This document shows positions 16,386 to 23,264 of a DNA stretch of 28,957 nucleotides, one piece after another. A program made the position numbers and the translations under genes. Below the pieces are notes generated by a model. That model ran no database searches. It had not been told where the DNA came from and saw nothing but the letters and a program-made list of their open reading frames with translations. Every line of letters starts with the position of its first letter. Within the stretch, counting starts at the first letter, position 1. Source of the stretch: HGM12587 sp964561705 (GTDB taxonomy: Bacteria; Bacillota; Clostridia; Lachnospirales; Lachnospiraceae); contig CAZLQJ010000014.1 in assembly GCA_964561705.1 (NCBI GenBank), positions 1 through 28,957 on the forward strand, in the 5' to 3' direction.

Positions 16386-17810
16386 TTATTTTGGTTGATG
16401 TACTTTCTGTTCAAAGGAAGCCTTAATGATCCCTCTTCCTTCTAATCTGTCTTTGATATGACCCAATGCTACCAGCTGCATCACGATATTTCCGAGAACA
16501 GATCCCTCGATTGGTCCTGCAACTACCGGTTTCTGGATCGCATTTGCTGTCAGTTCACAAAGCAGCTGATCCTGAATACCGCCACCTACCATATTCAGGC
16601 AGGAAATGGTCTTTCCGGAGATTACTTCCAGTTCTTTCACAGTTCTTCCATATTCCTGTGTCAGACCATTGTAGATTGCCATGGCAATTTCTCCAAGTCC
16701 TTCCGGTGTGCCCTGTCCATGCTCTTCACAATATGCAATAACTTCTTTCATCATATTGTATGGTGCCGTAAATCTCGCATCGTTCGGATCAATGATAAAA
16801 TCCTGTCTCTTTGCTTCTCTGGAAGCCTTGATAATTTCCGGGAAACCAACTTCGTATTCAAATTCACACCAGTTTTTACGTAAATTCTGCATGATCCACA
16901 GACCATTGATATTTCTTAATAGACGGATTTTTCCTTCTACACCGCCTTCATTGGTATAATTGTAATGGAATGCATCTTCTGTAAGGATCGGTTCATCGAT
17001 TTCCATACCCAGTAAAGACCAGGTTCCGCAGCTTAAAAATGCTGCATTTTCATCTTCTAACGGGCATCCTGCAACTGCTGATGCTGTATCATGTTCCCCA
17101 ACAGCGATTACTTTCACACCATAAAGACCTGTTTCTTCTTCCACCTCCGGAAGCAGATTTCCAATCACGGTTCCCGGCATTGTCAATGGCTGGAGCAGGT
17201 CTGCTCTAACACCCATTTTTTCAAGAAATTCATAGTTATAATCTTTTTTCTTCGCATCCAGCAGCTGACCGGTACTTGCAATCGAATATTCACATACCTT
17301 TTTCCCTGTCAGGAAAAATACAAACAGATCCGGCATAAATAATAAGGTTTTTGCCTTTTCAAGGATCTGTGGTCTCATCTTCTGGTCTGCCATCATCTGA
17401 TAGATCGTATTATAATTTGCGAACTGAATTCCGGTACTTGCATACTGTTCTTTCAGCGGCACGATCTTGTCTGATTCCTCGATCAGTCCGATGGTTCTGT
17501 CATCACGGTAGTTGATCGGATTTCCGATCAGATTGTCATCTGCATCCAGAAGGCCATAGTCAACTCCCCAGGTATCAATTGCAAGACTTTCGATCGGCAG
17601 TTTCTTTGCTGCTGCTTTCTTCAGTCCCTGTTTTAATTCATGATATAAACGGAAGGTATCCCAGTAAAATGTTTTTCCCACACGCACCGGATCATTGGTA
17701 AAACGATGCAGTTCTTCTAATGTGATCTTACCATCCTCCGTTTTACTTAAGATCATACGTCCGCTTGATGCACCGAAATCGAATGCAAGATTATAAATTG
17801 GATTACTCAT
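16386..17810 (-). CDS. rhaB: Rhamnulokinase
   Basis: FGGY-family sugar kinase that phosphorylates L-rhamnulose to L-rhamnulose 1-phosphate. The N-terminal phosphate-binding loop is LAFDFGASSGRMIL. RhaB-like stretches are ESLAIDTWGVDYGLLD, NPINYRDDRT, GTWSLLGMEID and NMVGGGIQDQLLCELTANA. The 474-residue length is typical. It follows a DeoR-family regulator by 22 bp and both share one promoter. The partner genes rhaA, rhaD and rhaM are not adjacent. GGAG lies nine bases before the ATG. A different deoxyketohexose substrate such as fuculose is the main alternative but less likely from the sequence. Confidence 0.9.
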   Translation of the reverse strand: MSNPIYNLAFDFGASSGRMILSKTEDGKITLEELHRFTNDPVRVGKTFYWDTFRLYHELKQGLKKAAAKKLPIESLAIDTWGVDYGLLDADDNLIGNPINYRDDRTIGLIEESDKIVPLKEQYASTGIQFANYNTIYQMMADQKMRPQILEKAKTLLFMPDLFVFFLTGKKVCEYSIASTGQLLDAKKKDYNYEFLEKMGVRADLLQPLTMPGTVIGNLLPEVEEETGLYGVKVIAVGEHDTASAVAGCPLEDENAAFLSCGTWSLLGMEIDEPILTEDAFHYNYTNEGGVEGKIRLLRNINGLWIMQNLRKNWCEFEYEVGFPEIIKASREAKRQDFIIDPNDARFTAPYNMMKEVIAYCEEHGQGTPEGLGEIAMAIYNGLTQEYGRTVKELEVISGKTISCLNMVGGGIQDQLLCELTANAIQKPVVAGPIEGSVLGNIVMQLVALGHIKDRLEGRGIIKASFEQKVHQPK

Positions 17811-17832
17811 TTACTTTTTCTCCTTTTTTTCA

Positions 17833-18597
17833 TTAATCTTCTGTCACCACTGTAACACCTATATCAGCAAGCCGCTGTTTCCAGGTATCATCCGGAAGAG
17901 CGTCCGTGACTAGAATATCACCCTTCCTAAAATCAACAACCTTTGCGAATGAAATGGTACCAAATTTTGTACTATCCGCTGCCAGTATCAGTCTTTTTGC
18001 GCAGGACACCATGCTTTTTTTAATCTCTGCATCTGCTTCAGAGGAATCTGTCACGCCTTTTCCAATATCCAGCCCCTTGCAGGAAATAATTGCTTTATCC
18101 ACATAGAAATTTTCCAATGTTTTTTCTGCATGTTTTCCTACCAAAGAAAGCGTGGAACTTTTCAGCATTCCGCCCGTAGAGATCACCTGAATCCCTTTGG
18201 ATTTCGAAAACTCTATGAGCACTTCCAGCGAATTTGTGATCACTGTAAGCTTTTTTCGGTCTTTTAATTCCTGTGCCACCATCAATGAGGTGGAAGAAGA
18301 ATCCAGAATAATGCTGTCTCCATCCTCGATCATGGATGCAACCAGTTTTGCAATGGTCTGCTTTTCTTTGCGATTCGTCTTTTCTCTGATACGAAGCGGC
18401 ATCTCGATGTTCGTATTTTCATTTAAGACAGCACCGCCGTAAGTTTTTTTAACAAATCCTTCTTTTTCCAGCTTGTCTAAATCTCTTCGTATGGTTTCTT
18501 CGGTCACCCCATATTCCTGACTGAGTTCCGCTACCAGTACCCTCTGCTCCTTTTGCAGTTTTTCCAAAATCGCATTTTTCCGCTCGATTGCCAACAT
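17833..18597 (-). CDS. DeoR/GlpR family transcriptional regulator
   Basis: A 254-residue sugar-responsive regulator. The N-terminal winged helix-turn-helix (1-57) reads RKNAILEKLQKEQRVLVAEL then VTEETIRRDLDKLEKEG, the DeoR-family signature. The C-terminal DeoRC sensor domain follows, with GDSIILDSSSTSLMVA, VITNSLEVL, STGGML and AADSTKFG, the part that binds phosphorylated sugars. AGGAGG is eight bases before the ATG. It stands first in an operon with rhaB, so control of rhamnose use and of its own synthesis is the likely role (inference). Confidence 0.93.
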   Translation of the reverse strand: MLAIERKNAILEKLQKEQRVLVAELSQEYGVTEETIRRDLDKLEKEGFVKKTYGGAVLNENTNIEMPLRIREKTNRKEKQTIAKLVASMIEDGDSIILDSSSTSLMVAQELKDRKKLTVITNSLEVLIEFSKSKGIQVISTGGMLKSSTLSLVGKHAEKTLENFYVDKAIISCKGLDIGKGVTDSSEADAEIKKSMVSCAKRLILAADSTKFGTISFAKVVDFRKGDILVTDALPDDTWKQRLADIGVTVVTED

Positions 18598-18636
18598 TTT
18601 TTCTGCCTCCTGATCTCATTGCGCTTCGATAGGTAA

Positions 18637-18666
18637 ATTGTAACATATAATCTTTGGTTTTTGTAG
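18637..18666 (-). promoter_or_regulatory. Promoter and candidate operator of the regulator-rhaB operon
   Basis: TACAAT (18642-18637), preceded by TGT, forms an extended -10; the -35 is poor. A candidate operator, read on the plus strand as CTTTGGTTTTTGTAG (18652-18666), covers the -35 area. A similar sequence in inverted orientation lies at 18714-18728 (CCAACAAAAACAAAG). Between them, 18669-18706 carries four T-tracts spaced about one helical turn, suggesting bent DNA. The rest of the gap 18598-18745 shows no gene. Confidence 0.5.
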
Positions 18667-18745
18667 GATTTTTTTGCATTTTTACATATTTTTTAGATAT
18701 TTTTTTGCAGAAACCAACAAAAACAAAGGGTTCTTCCGAATCCCA

Positions 18746-18792
18746 CAAAAAACAGCCGTTTCAGGCTCCGTTCGGACCCCAAAACGACTGTT
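18746..18792 (-). terminator. Terminator of the feo operon
   Basis: Minus-strand hairpin with an outer 11-bp stem (18782-18792 with 18751-18761, one G-U pair), an inner GC-rich pairing, and a run of six T after it. It begins 18 bp after the stop of the FeoB-associated gene. Confidence 0.85.
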
Positions 18793-18810
18793 CCATAGTT
18801 TTTGTTTTAT

Positions 18811-18978
18811 TTACGACTGTGTACCAGTACCGCAACCTCCCTGTTTTTTTTTGGCACATGCTGTCGCATGCGGGCATCCAATACAGGTAACGCCCCGTTT
18901 TTTCTCATTTCTGATATACCATAATGCAGCTGCAATCAGCAGTGCAATGATCAAAACCACGATCAAATCAACGATCAT
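18811..18978 (-). CDS. FeoB-associated Cys-rich membrane protein
   Basis: A 55-residue protein too short for common gene-length cut-offs. One N-terminal transmembrane helix (about 3-22) is followed by a basic stretch and a Cys-rich tail with Cys32, Cys35, Cys41 and Cys49 in VTCIGCPHATAC and GGCG. This is the layout of the FeoB_associated family, found directly after feoB in many Clostridia and thought to help iron(II) transport, perhaps by handling Fe2+ at the membrane; the mechanism is not established. GAGGAG stands eight bases before the ATG. It starts 20 bp after the feoB stop and ends just before the operon terminator. Confidence 0.88.
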   Translation of the reverse strand: MIVDLIVVLIIALLIAAALWYIRNEKKRGVTCIGCPHATACAKKKQGGCGTGTQS

Positions 18979-18998
18979 ACCGGTCACTCCTCACTTTT

Positions 18999-21002
18999 TT
19001 AAGCTTTGTTTCCTTTGAGCGCATATTCTGCGTCAAATTTCTTTTCCTGTTTCTTAATAATATATACCACAACTGCAACGATGACTGCAACCACGATCAG
19101 TCCAGGTACAAAACCGCTTCCAACAGTTCCTTCGGTGATCAGTGTGCCAATCTGGTATACCAGGAATGCAACAACATAACCTGTTGCAAACTGTAATGCC
19201 ACACCGCCCCAGAACCATTTACGGTCTTTCATTTCAGAGTTCATTGCTCCAAGCGCTGCAAAACAAGGTGGTGTATAAAGGTTGAACATCAAGCAGGCAA
19301 GTGCTGCTACTTTTGTAATTCCAAAGATTGCTGCTACTTCATTTGCACCGCCCATCAATGCCAGTTCCTCTGTATCGATAAAGGAAGTTACACCGTAAAC
19401 AACGGCTAAGGTACCAACAACATTTTCTTTTGCAATAAATCCTGTTACAGCGGCTGCTGCCATCTGCCATACGCCAAATCCGAGCGGGATCAGAAGTACT
19501 GCGATCGGAGAAGCAATGGATGCAAGGATAGAAGTACTTTCCATACCTTCTTCTACCAGCTGTAACTGCCAGTTAAAGGACTGCATGATCTGTACCACCG
19601 TGTTGCATACAAGAATAATTGTTCCGGCTTTTACAATATAAGCTTTCCCACGTTCCAGCATAGAGGAAAATGCCCGCTTAATGCTAGGGATCTTATATTC
19701 AGGAAGTTCCATGATAAAGAATGATTTTCTATATTTGTATCCTGTGACCTTATTTACAAGCAAAGCACCCAGGAAGATCAATAAGATACCTACAAAGTAC
19801 ATCAAAGTACCAACCCATGTTGCATCCGCGAAAAATACACCTGCAAACAATGCGATCACCGGCAGTTTTGCCCCACAAGGCATAAACGGTGTCAACATTG
19901 CTGTTGCACGACGTTCTCTCTCATTACGGATGGTACGGCAGGCCATGATTCCAGGAATTGCACAACCTGTACCGATAACCATAGGAATTACGGATTTACC
20001 GGAAAGACCTACTTTTTTGAAGATTGGGTCCAATACAACAGATACACGAGCCATGTAACCGCAGTCTTCCAGCAATGCGATCAGAAAATACATCACCATA
20101 ACCAATGGAAGGAAACCAACTACGGCACCTACACCACCGATGATGCCATCTACCAAAAGGGCCTGCACAAATGGCGAAGCGCTTCCTACCAGTCCTGCAA
20201 CCCATTCCTGGAAGGTTTCGATCCATCCTACCAGCGCATCTGCGATCCAAGGACCGACCGTCGACTGTGAAATATCAAACACAAGGAACATGATCAATGC
20301 AAAGATTGGAATTCCAAGCCATTTGTTAGTCAGGATATGATCAATGGTATCCTGAGAGTTTTTATTTTTGGTAAGCACTTTTCGTGTTTCTACTTCTTTT
20401 ACAATCTTATTTACAAATTCAAATCTTGCCCGGTCTGCAGCCTGAACTGCTTCCTTGCTATGCAAATTGATATCTCCCTGCTGATAAGGTGCTTTCTGAC
20501 CTTTACCTTTTAAAGCCGACGCAGCTTTTACAACTTCCGAAAGTCCGTGATCTCCTGAAACCGTAGAAATCGTCTTAATGACAGGGCATCCTAATTTTAC
20601 TGATAATTCTTCTGCATCAATCTTTGTTTCTTTCTTTTCATTAATATCACTCTTGTTCAGTGCCACAACTACAGGAACACCAAGTTCCAAAAGCTGTGTT
20701 GTAAAGAACAAACTTCTGCTTAAGTTTGTTGCATCTACAATGTTAATGATCGCATCCGGATGTTCGTTTTTCACATATCCGCTGGTGATGCTTTCTTCTG
20801 ATGTAAACGGTGACATGGAATAGGCTCCCGGCAAATCCACCGCAATCAGTTCTTCTCCTTCATAAAATCCCTTTTTAATCGGATTTTCTTTTTTGTCGAC
20901 AGTTACACCTGCCCAGTTACCAACACGCTCAGTTCTTCCGGTGAGCGCGTTATACATGGTTGTTTTACCACTGTTTGGATTACCTGCTAAAGCAATTCTC
21001 AT
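18999..21002 (-). CDS. feoB: Ferrous iron transport protein B
   Basis: Inner-membrane Fe2+ transporter with a cytoplasmic G-protein domain. The G domain shows G1 GNPNSGKT (7-14), the G2 area NWAGVTVDKKE, G3 DLPG (56-59) and G4 NKSD (116-119). A helical GDI-like linker and two gate domains follow, with GxGC-type elements in IGTGCAIPGIMACRTI and LACLMFNLYTPPCFAALGAM. The 667-residue length is normal for Gram-positives. AGGAGG precedes the ATG. Upstream is feoA after a 134-bp gap carrying a terminator-like hairpin, and downstream the Cys-rich partner. Confidence 0.97.
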   Translation of the reverse strand: MRIALAGNPNSGKTTMYNALTGRTERVGNWAGVTVDKKENPIKKGFYEGEELIAVDLPGAYSMSPFTSEESITSGYVKNEHPDAIINIVDATNLSRSLFFTTQLLELGVPVVVALNKSDINEKKETKIDAEELSVKLGCPVIKTISTVSGDHGLSEVVKAASALKGKGQKAPYQQGDINLHSKEAVQAADRARFEFVNKIVKEVETRKVLTKNKNSQDTIDHILTNKWLGIPIFALIMFLVFDISQSTVGPWIADALVGWIETFQEWVAGLVGSASPFVQALLVDGIIGGVGAVVGFLPLVMVMYFLIALLEDCGYMARVSVVLDPIFKKVGLSGKSVIPMVIGTGCAIPGIMACRTIRNERERRATAMLTPFMPCGAKLPVIALFAGVFFADATWVGTLMYFVGILLIFLGALLVNKVTGYKYRKSFFIMELPEYKIPSIKRAFSSMLERGKAYIVKAGTIILVCNTVVQIMQSFNWQLQLVEEGMESTSILASIASPIAVLLIPLGFGVWQMAAAAVTGFIAKENVVGTLAVVYGVTSFIDTEELALMGGANEVAAIFGITKVAALACLMFNLYTPPCFAALGAMNSEMKDRKWFWGGVALQFATGYVVAFLVYQIGTLITEGTVGSGFVPGLIVVAVIVAVVVYIIKKQEKKFDAEYALKGNKA

Positions 21003-21088
21003 GGTCTGGTTCCTCCTTAATTATAGTTATCTCTAATCTCAATTCTGCTTTCCTAATGTATGATAGTTTCACCTAACTCTACGACAAA
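21003..21088 (-). promoter_or_regulatory. feoB leader with possible secondary promoter
   Basis: The feoA-feoB gap after the hairpin holds TTGTCG and TATCAT 16 bp apart on the minus strand (21086-21081 and 21064-21059) and GTTAGGTGAAACTA, which resembles the repeats in the feoA promoter. Weak evidence; nothing else is seen here apart from the feoB ribosome site. Confidence 0.3.
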
Positions 21089-21123
21089 AAACAGGAGAAT
21101 CCACCTTTGTGAATCCTCTGTTT
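21089..21123 (-). terminator. Terminator or attenuator between feoA and feoB
   Basis: Starting three bases after the feoA stop: a minus-strand stem of 15 pairs (two G-U) with one bulged C, a 4-nt loop and a following T-run (GTTTTTTG). Since feoB needs transcription from upstream or its own promoter, this is best read as a partial terminator that lowers feoB relative to feoA. Confidence 0.7.
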
Positions 21124-21126
21124 ATT

Positions 21127-21339
21127 TTAAATAACAATCGCTTCGGCAAGCTGATTGTCAATATTGTATCTCCCATCCTTAATCGCAACCACACATCCGC
21201 CTTTCAGGTGTGAGATGACGGTGATCGGCTCGCCGCTATAACAGCCTAACGTAAAGAGGAAATCGTTCAGTTCTTCATCATCTGTCTGAATTTCCTTTAC
21301 AATATATTCAGTTCCTTCCTGTGCCTGTGTTAAATTCAT
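21127..21339 (-). CDS. feoA: Ferrous iron transport protein A
   Basis: A 70-residue SH3-like cytoplasmic protein that partners FeoB. The pattern LTQAQEGTEYIVKEI, then LNDFLFTLGCYSGEPITVI and GGCVVAIKDGRYNIDNQLAEAIVI fits the FeoA domain. Two adjacent ATGs occur; the second (21339) is five bases from AGGAGG and is preferred over the first at 21342, which is only two bases away. First gene of the feo operon. Only one FeoA copy is seen, whereas some Clostridia have tandem copies. Confidence 0.93.
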   Translation of the reverse strand: MNLTQAQEGTEYIVKEIQTDDEELNDFLFTLGCYSGEPITVISHLKGGCVVAIKDGRYNIDNQLAEAIVI

Positions 21340-21364
21340 CATAGCCTCCTACATTTGGACAGCG

Positions 21365-21429
21365 ATTAGTTCTGTCTAATTCATAAGACATAGTAACACC
21401 AGACTAACTAAATGTCAAGTAGACTAACT
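21365..21429 (-). promoter_or_regulatory. feo promoter with probable iron-regulator operator repeats
   Basis: A perfect -35 TTGACA (21418-21413), a 17-bp spacer and TACTAT (21395-21390) on the minus strand. Three related repeats surround it: AGACTAACT at 21401-21409 within the spacer, the same 9-mer at 21421-21429 just upstream of the -35, exactly 20 bp apart, and the palindrome ATTAG-6-CTAAT at 21365-21380 in the early transcribed region. TTAG/CTAA-type sites fit DtxR/IdeR-family metal regulators; the identity of the regulator is inferred. Confidence 0.7.
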
Positions 21430-22485
21430 CATTTTTTTACAACTTTTTCCAAACCGGTATTCTGTCTCTGTATGGAACTTTTCTCCTGCCTTTACCAAAG
21501 GACTCGGAAAGTTCTCATGATGCATGGCATCCGGAAACTGCTGGGTTTCAAACGCCACACCGCTTCTGTCCGGATATCTGCGTCCTCGCTTTCCGCCTTC
21601 CTTATCTCCCAGGAAATTTCCCGTATAGATCTGGATGCCCGGACAATCCGTATAAACTTCCATAGAAATGCCGGACGCTTCTGAGCGCACCCTTACAACC
21701 GCATCCTCCGCCCGGTGTGTATTGATCACCCAGTTATGGTCATATCCGCCGCCAATAAGGAGCGGTTCTTCCTGTTTCCCAATATCCCTTCCAATGGCTT
21801 TTTCTGTTCTGAAATCCATTGCCGTTCCGGACACATCCATTATTTCTCCCGTAGAGATCATCTCCGCATTTACTCTGGTATAGGCATCTGCATTGATCCA
21901 TAATTGATGTTCCAAAATACTATTTGAATTTTCTCCATCCAAATTAAAATAACTGTGGTTTGTCATGGATACCAGCGTATCCTGATCAGAAATACCGTCA
22001 TAGGTAATCTTTAAACCATTCTTTTCCGTTAAGGTATAAGTCACGCTGACTTTAAAATTCCCTGGAAGTCCCTGATCTCCATCCGGACTAAACAAGGAAA
22101 ATTGAACTGCATTTTCTAAAATCCGGGTATCCCAGATACGGATATGCCATCCATCCGGTCCACTGTGGAGACAATTGGTCCTTTCATTCACCGGCATCTG
22201 ATAATCTACCCCCTGAACAGTAACCACTGCGCCACCAACACGGTTTGCAATTCTTCCTACCGTCGCCCCAAAGTACGGACCATTATCAATCTCATACCCT
22301 GCAACTGTTTCGTACCCCCATACGACATCCCGCAGTTCTCCGTTTGCATCCGGCACATACAAAGAATGTAAAGTTGCTCCAAAATCTGTAACAACCGCTT
22401 TCATTCCTGACGCATTTGTAATCTCATACAAATATGCCTGCTGTCCCTTCGAATTTTTTCCAAATTCCTTTTTTACAACTCCCAT
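21424..22485 (-). CDS. galM: Aldose 1-epimerase (galactose mutarotase)
   Basis: Interconverts alpha and beta anomers of aldoses such as galactose before phosphorylation. At 353 aa it is a typical GalM. Visible hallmarks are VTDFGATLHSLYVPD, GPYFGATVGRIANRV, NCLHSGPDGWH, the catalytic histidine in TNHSYFNLDG, the substrate stretch GYDHNWV and the catalytic glutamate in GVAFETQQFPDA. GGAG stands seven bases before the ATG. It has its own candidate promoter and is not in a gal operon here. Its last codons overlap the distal feo operator repeat, so galM read-through and feo control could interfere. Confidence 0.95.
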   Translation of the reverse strand: MGVVKKEFGKNSKGQQAYLYEITNASGMKAVVTDFGATLHSLYVPDANGELRDVVWGYETVAGYEIDNGPYFGATVGRIANRVGGAVVTVQGVDYQMPVNERTNCLHSGPDGWHIRIWDTRILENAVQFSLFSPDGDQGLPGNFKVSVTYTLTEKNGLKITYDGISDQDTLVSMTNHSYFNLDGENSNSILEHQLWINADAYTRVNAEMISTGEIMDVSGTAMDFRTEKAIGRDIGKQEEPLLIGGGYDHNWVINTHRAEDAVVRVRSEASGISMEVYTDCPGIQIYTGNFLGDKEGGKRGRRYPDRSGVAFETQQFPDAMHHENFPSPLVKAGEKFHTETEYRFGKSCKKMS

Positions 22486-22576
22486 ATACGTTCTCCTTTA
22501 TCTAATTTTGATCCTGCTTTCATCGATCAATTTTTGCGATTTTTCAATCCAGGAAATACAAGTATCCTTGATTTTA

Positions 22577-22604
22577 AGTATATCGTTTTTACAAAAAATA
22601 GCAA
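22577..22604 (-). promoter_or_regulatory. Candidate promoter of galM
   Basis: TTGCTA (22604-22599), 16 bp and TATACT (22582-22577) on the minus strand, about 92 bp before the galM start. The leader between shows no recognised riboswitch. Confidence 0.5.
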
Positions 22605-22624
22605 GCAAACGCTGGAATCTTATA

Positions 22625-22658
22625 CACAAAAAAATACCGTACGAACTTCGTACGGTAT
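22625..22658 (-). terminator. Terminator after tRNA-Gly
   Basis: Near-perfect hairpin: 22647-22658 pairs with 22634-22645 (12 complementary bases each side of one nucleotide, so the real loop is 3-5 nt), then seven T on the minus strand. It lies 10 bp past the tRNA 3' end. Confidence 0.93.
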
Positions 22659-22667
22659 CTACTCAAG

Positions 22668-22740
22668 AGCGATAGACGGGACTCGAACCCGCGACCCCAA
22701 CCTTGGCAAGGTTGTACTCCACCAACTGAGCCACTATCGC
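22668..22740 (-). tRNA. tRNA-Gly (anticodon GCC)
   Basis: A 73-nt cloverleaf. The 7-bp acceptor stem is GCGATAG (22740-22734) with CTATCGC (22675-22669) and discriminator T. The D-arm has GGCTCAGTTGGTGGAG. The anticodon stem-loop is CAACC-TTGCCAA-GGTTG, giving anticodon GCC. The T-arm is CGCGGGTTCGAGTCCCG. CCA is not encoded. It is a lone tRNA with its own promoter and terminator. Confidence 0.97.
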
Positions 22741-22760
22741 TTATTTACATATCGCTGAAC

Positions 22761-22801
22761 ACCTCAGCAACATGGATGATATTATCACAAGTTGCCGAGG
22801 T
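22761..22801. repeat. Inverted repeat centred on the tRNA-Gly promoter -10 box
   Basis: ACCTCAGCAAC (22761-22771) and GTTGCCGAGGT (22791-22801) are inverted 11-mers with one mismatch, 19 bp apart. Their centre (22781) coincides with the -10 hexamer (22779-22784). Only about half of it would be transcribed, so a DNA-level protein site is more likely than an RNA hairpin. Confidence 0.75.
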
Positions 22802-22807
22802 TGTCAA
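22779..22807 (-). promoter_or_regulatory. Promoter of tRNA-Gly
   Basis: Perfect -35 TTGACA (22807-22802), 17-bp spacer and TAATAT (22784-22779) on the minus strand, predicting a start near 22772, about 30 nt before the mature tRNA. Confidence 0.88.
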
Positions 22808-22896
22808 CTAAATTTATGCAATTTCTGTAAATTCTTTTCTGGTTTCTCCAAACGCCTTTCTTGCAAACCTTCCCCACACGAAAACCGGAGGCATAC

Positions 22897-22925
22897 TTGA
22901 GTTTTTCTCTTCAAACCGCTATACT
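22897..22925 (+). promoter_or_regulatory. Promoter of the DUF1294 gene
   Basis: TTGAGT (22897-22902), 17 bp and TATACT (22920-22925). It predicts a leader of about 60 nt before the ATG at 22995. The stretch 22808-22896 between this and the tRNA promoter shows nothing recognisable. Confidence 0.7.
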
Positions 22926-22960
22926 CAAAACAAGCTTTCCCATAGGCAAAGCAATCTAAC

Positions 22961-22984
22961 AGGAGAAGGATCCGCTTTGGATCC
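22961..22984 (+). promoter_or_regulatory. Shine-Dalgarno separated from the start codon by a small hairpin
   Basis: AGGAG (22961-22965) lies 29 nt before the ATG, too far for normal initiation. Between them GGATCC (22968-22973), a 5-nt loop and GGATCC (22979-22984) can form a 6-bp hairpin; folding would reduce the effective spacing to about 12 nt. Confidence 0.55.
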
Positions 22985-22994
22985 GGTATAATTT

Positions 22995-23264
22995 ATGAAC
23001 TATTTGATCTACTATCTTTTGGCAGTCAATCTTCTGGGATTTGCTGCCATGTTTCTTGACAAACAAAAGGCCAAACGGCACCAGTGGCGCATTCCGGAAA
23101 AAACACTGTTTCTGCTTGCTTTTCTGGGAGGCAGTCTTGGATCCTGCCTTGGAATGTATCTTTTTCGTCACAAAACAAAACACTGGTACTTCCGTTTTGG
23201 CATGCCACTGATCTTTTTATGTCAGCTTGGAATTTCCTTTTATCTTTTGTTTCTGAAACCTTAG
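22995..23264 (+). CDS. DUF1294 family small membrane protein
   Basis: An 89-residue protein of the DUF1294 family, function unknown. It has three hydrophobic segments (about 2-19, 37-55 and 68-87) and the family features FLDKQKAKRHQWRIPEKTL and GGSLGSCLGMYLFRHKTKH between them, so it is an integral inner-membrane protein. A TAA lies two codons upstream in frame, fixing the ATG as the first usable start. The ribosome site is unusual (see the hairpin entry). Its 3' end overlaps fumarase beta on the other strand by 48 bp. Confidence 0.9.
   Translation: MNYLIYYLLAVNLLGFAAMFLDKQKAKRHQWRIPEKTLFLLAFLGGSLGSCLGMYLFRHKTKHWYFRFGMPLIFLCQLGISFYLLFLKP

Noticed and set aside
22486..22576. Riboswitch in the galM leader
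   Set aside because: About 90 nt with no conserved riboswitch core or terminator seen; only a normal ribosome site.
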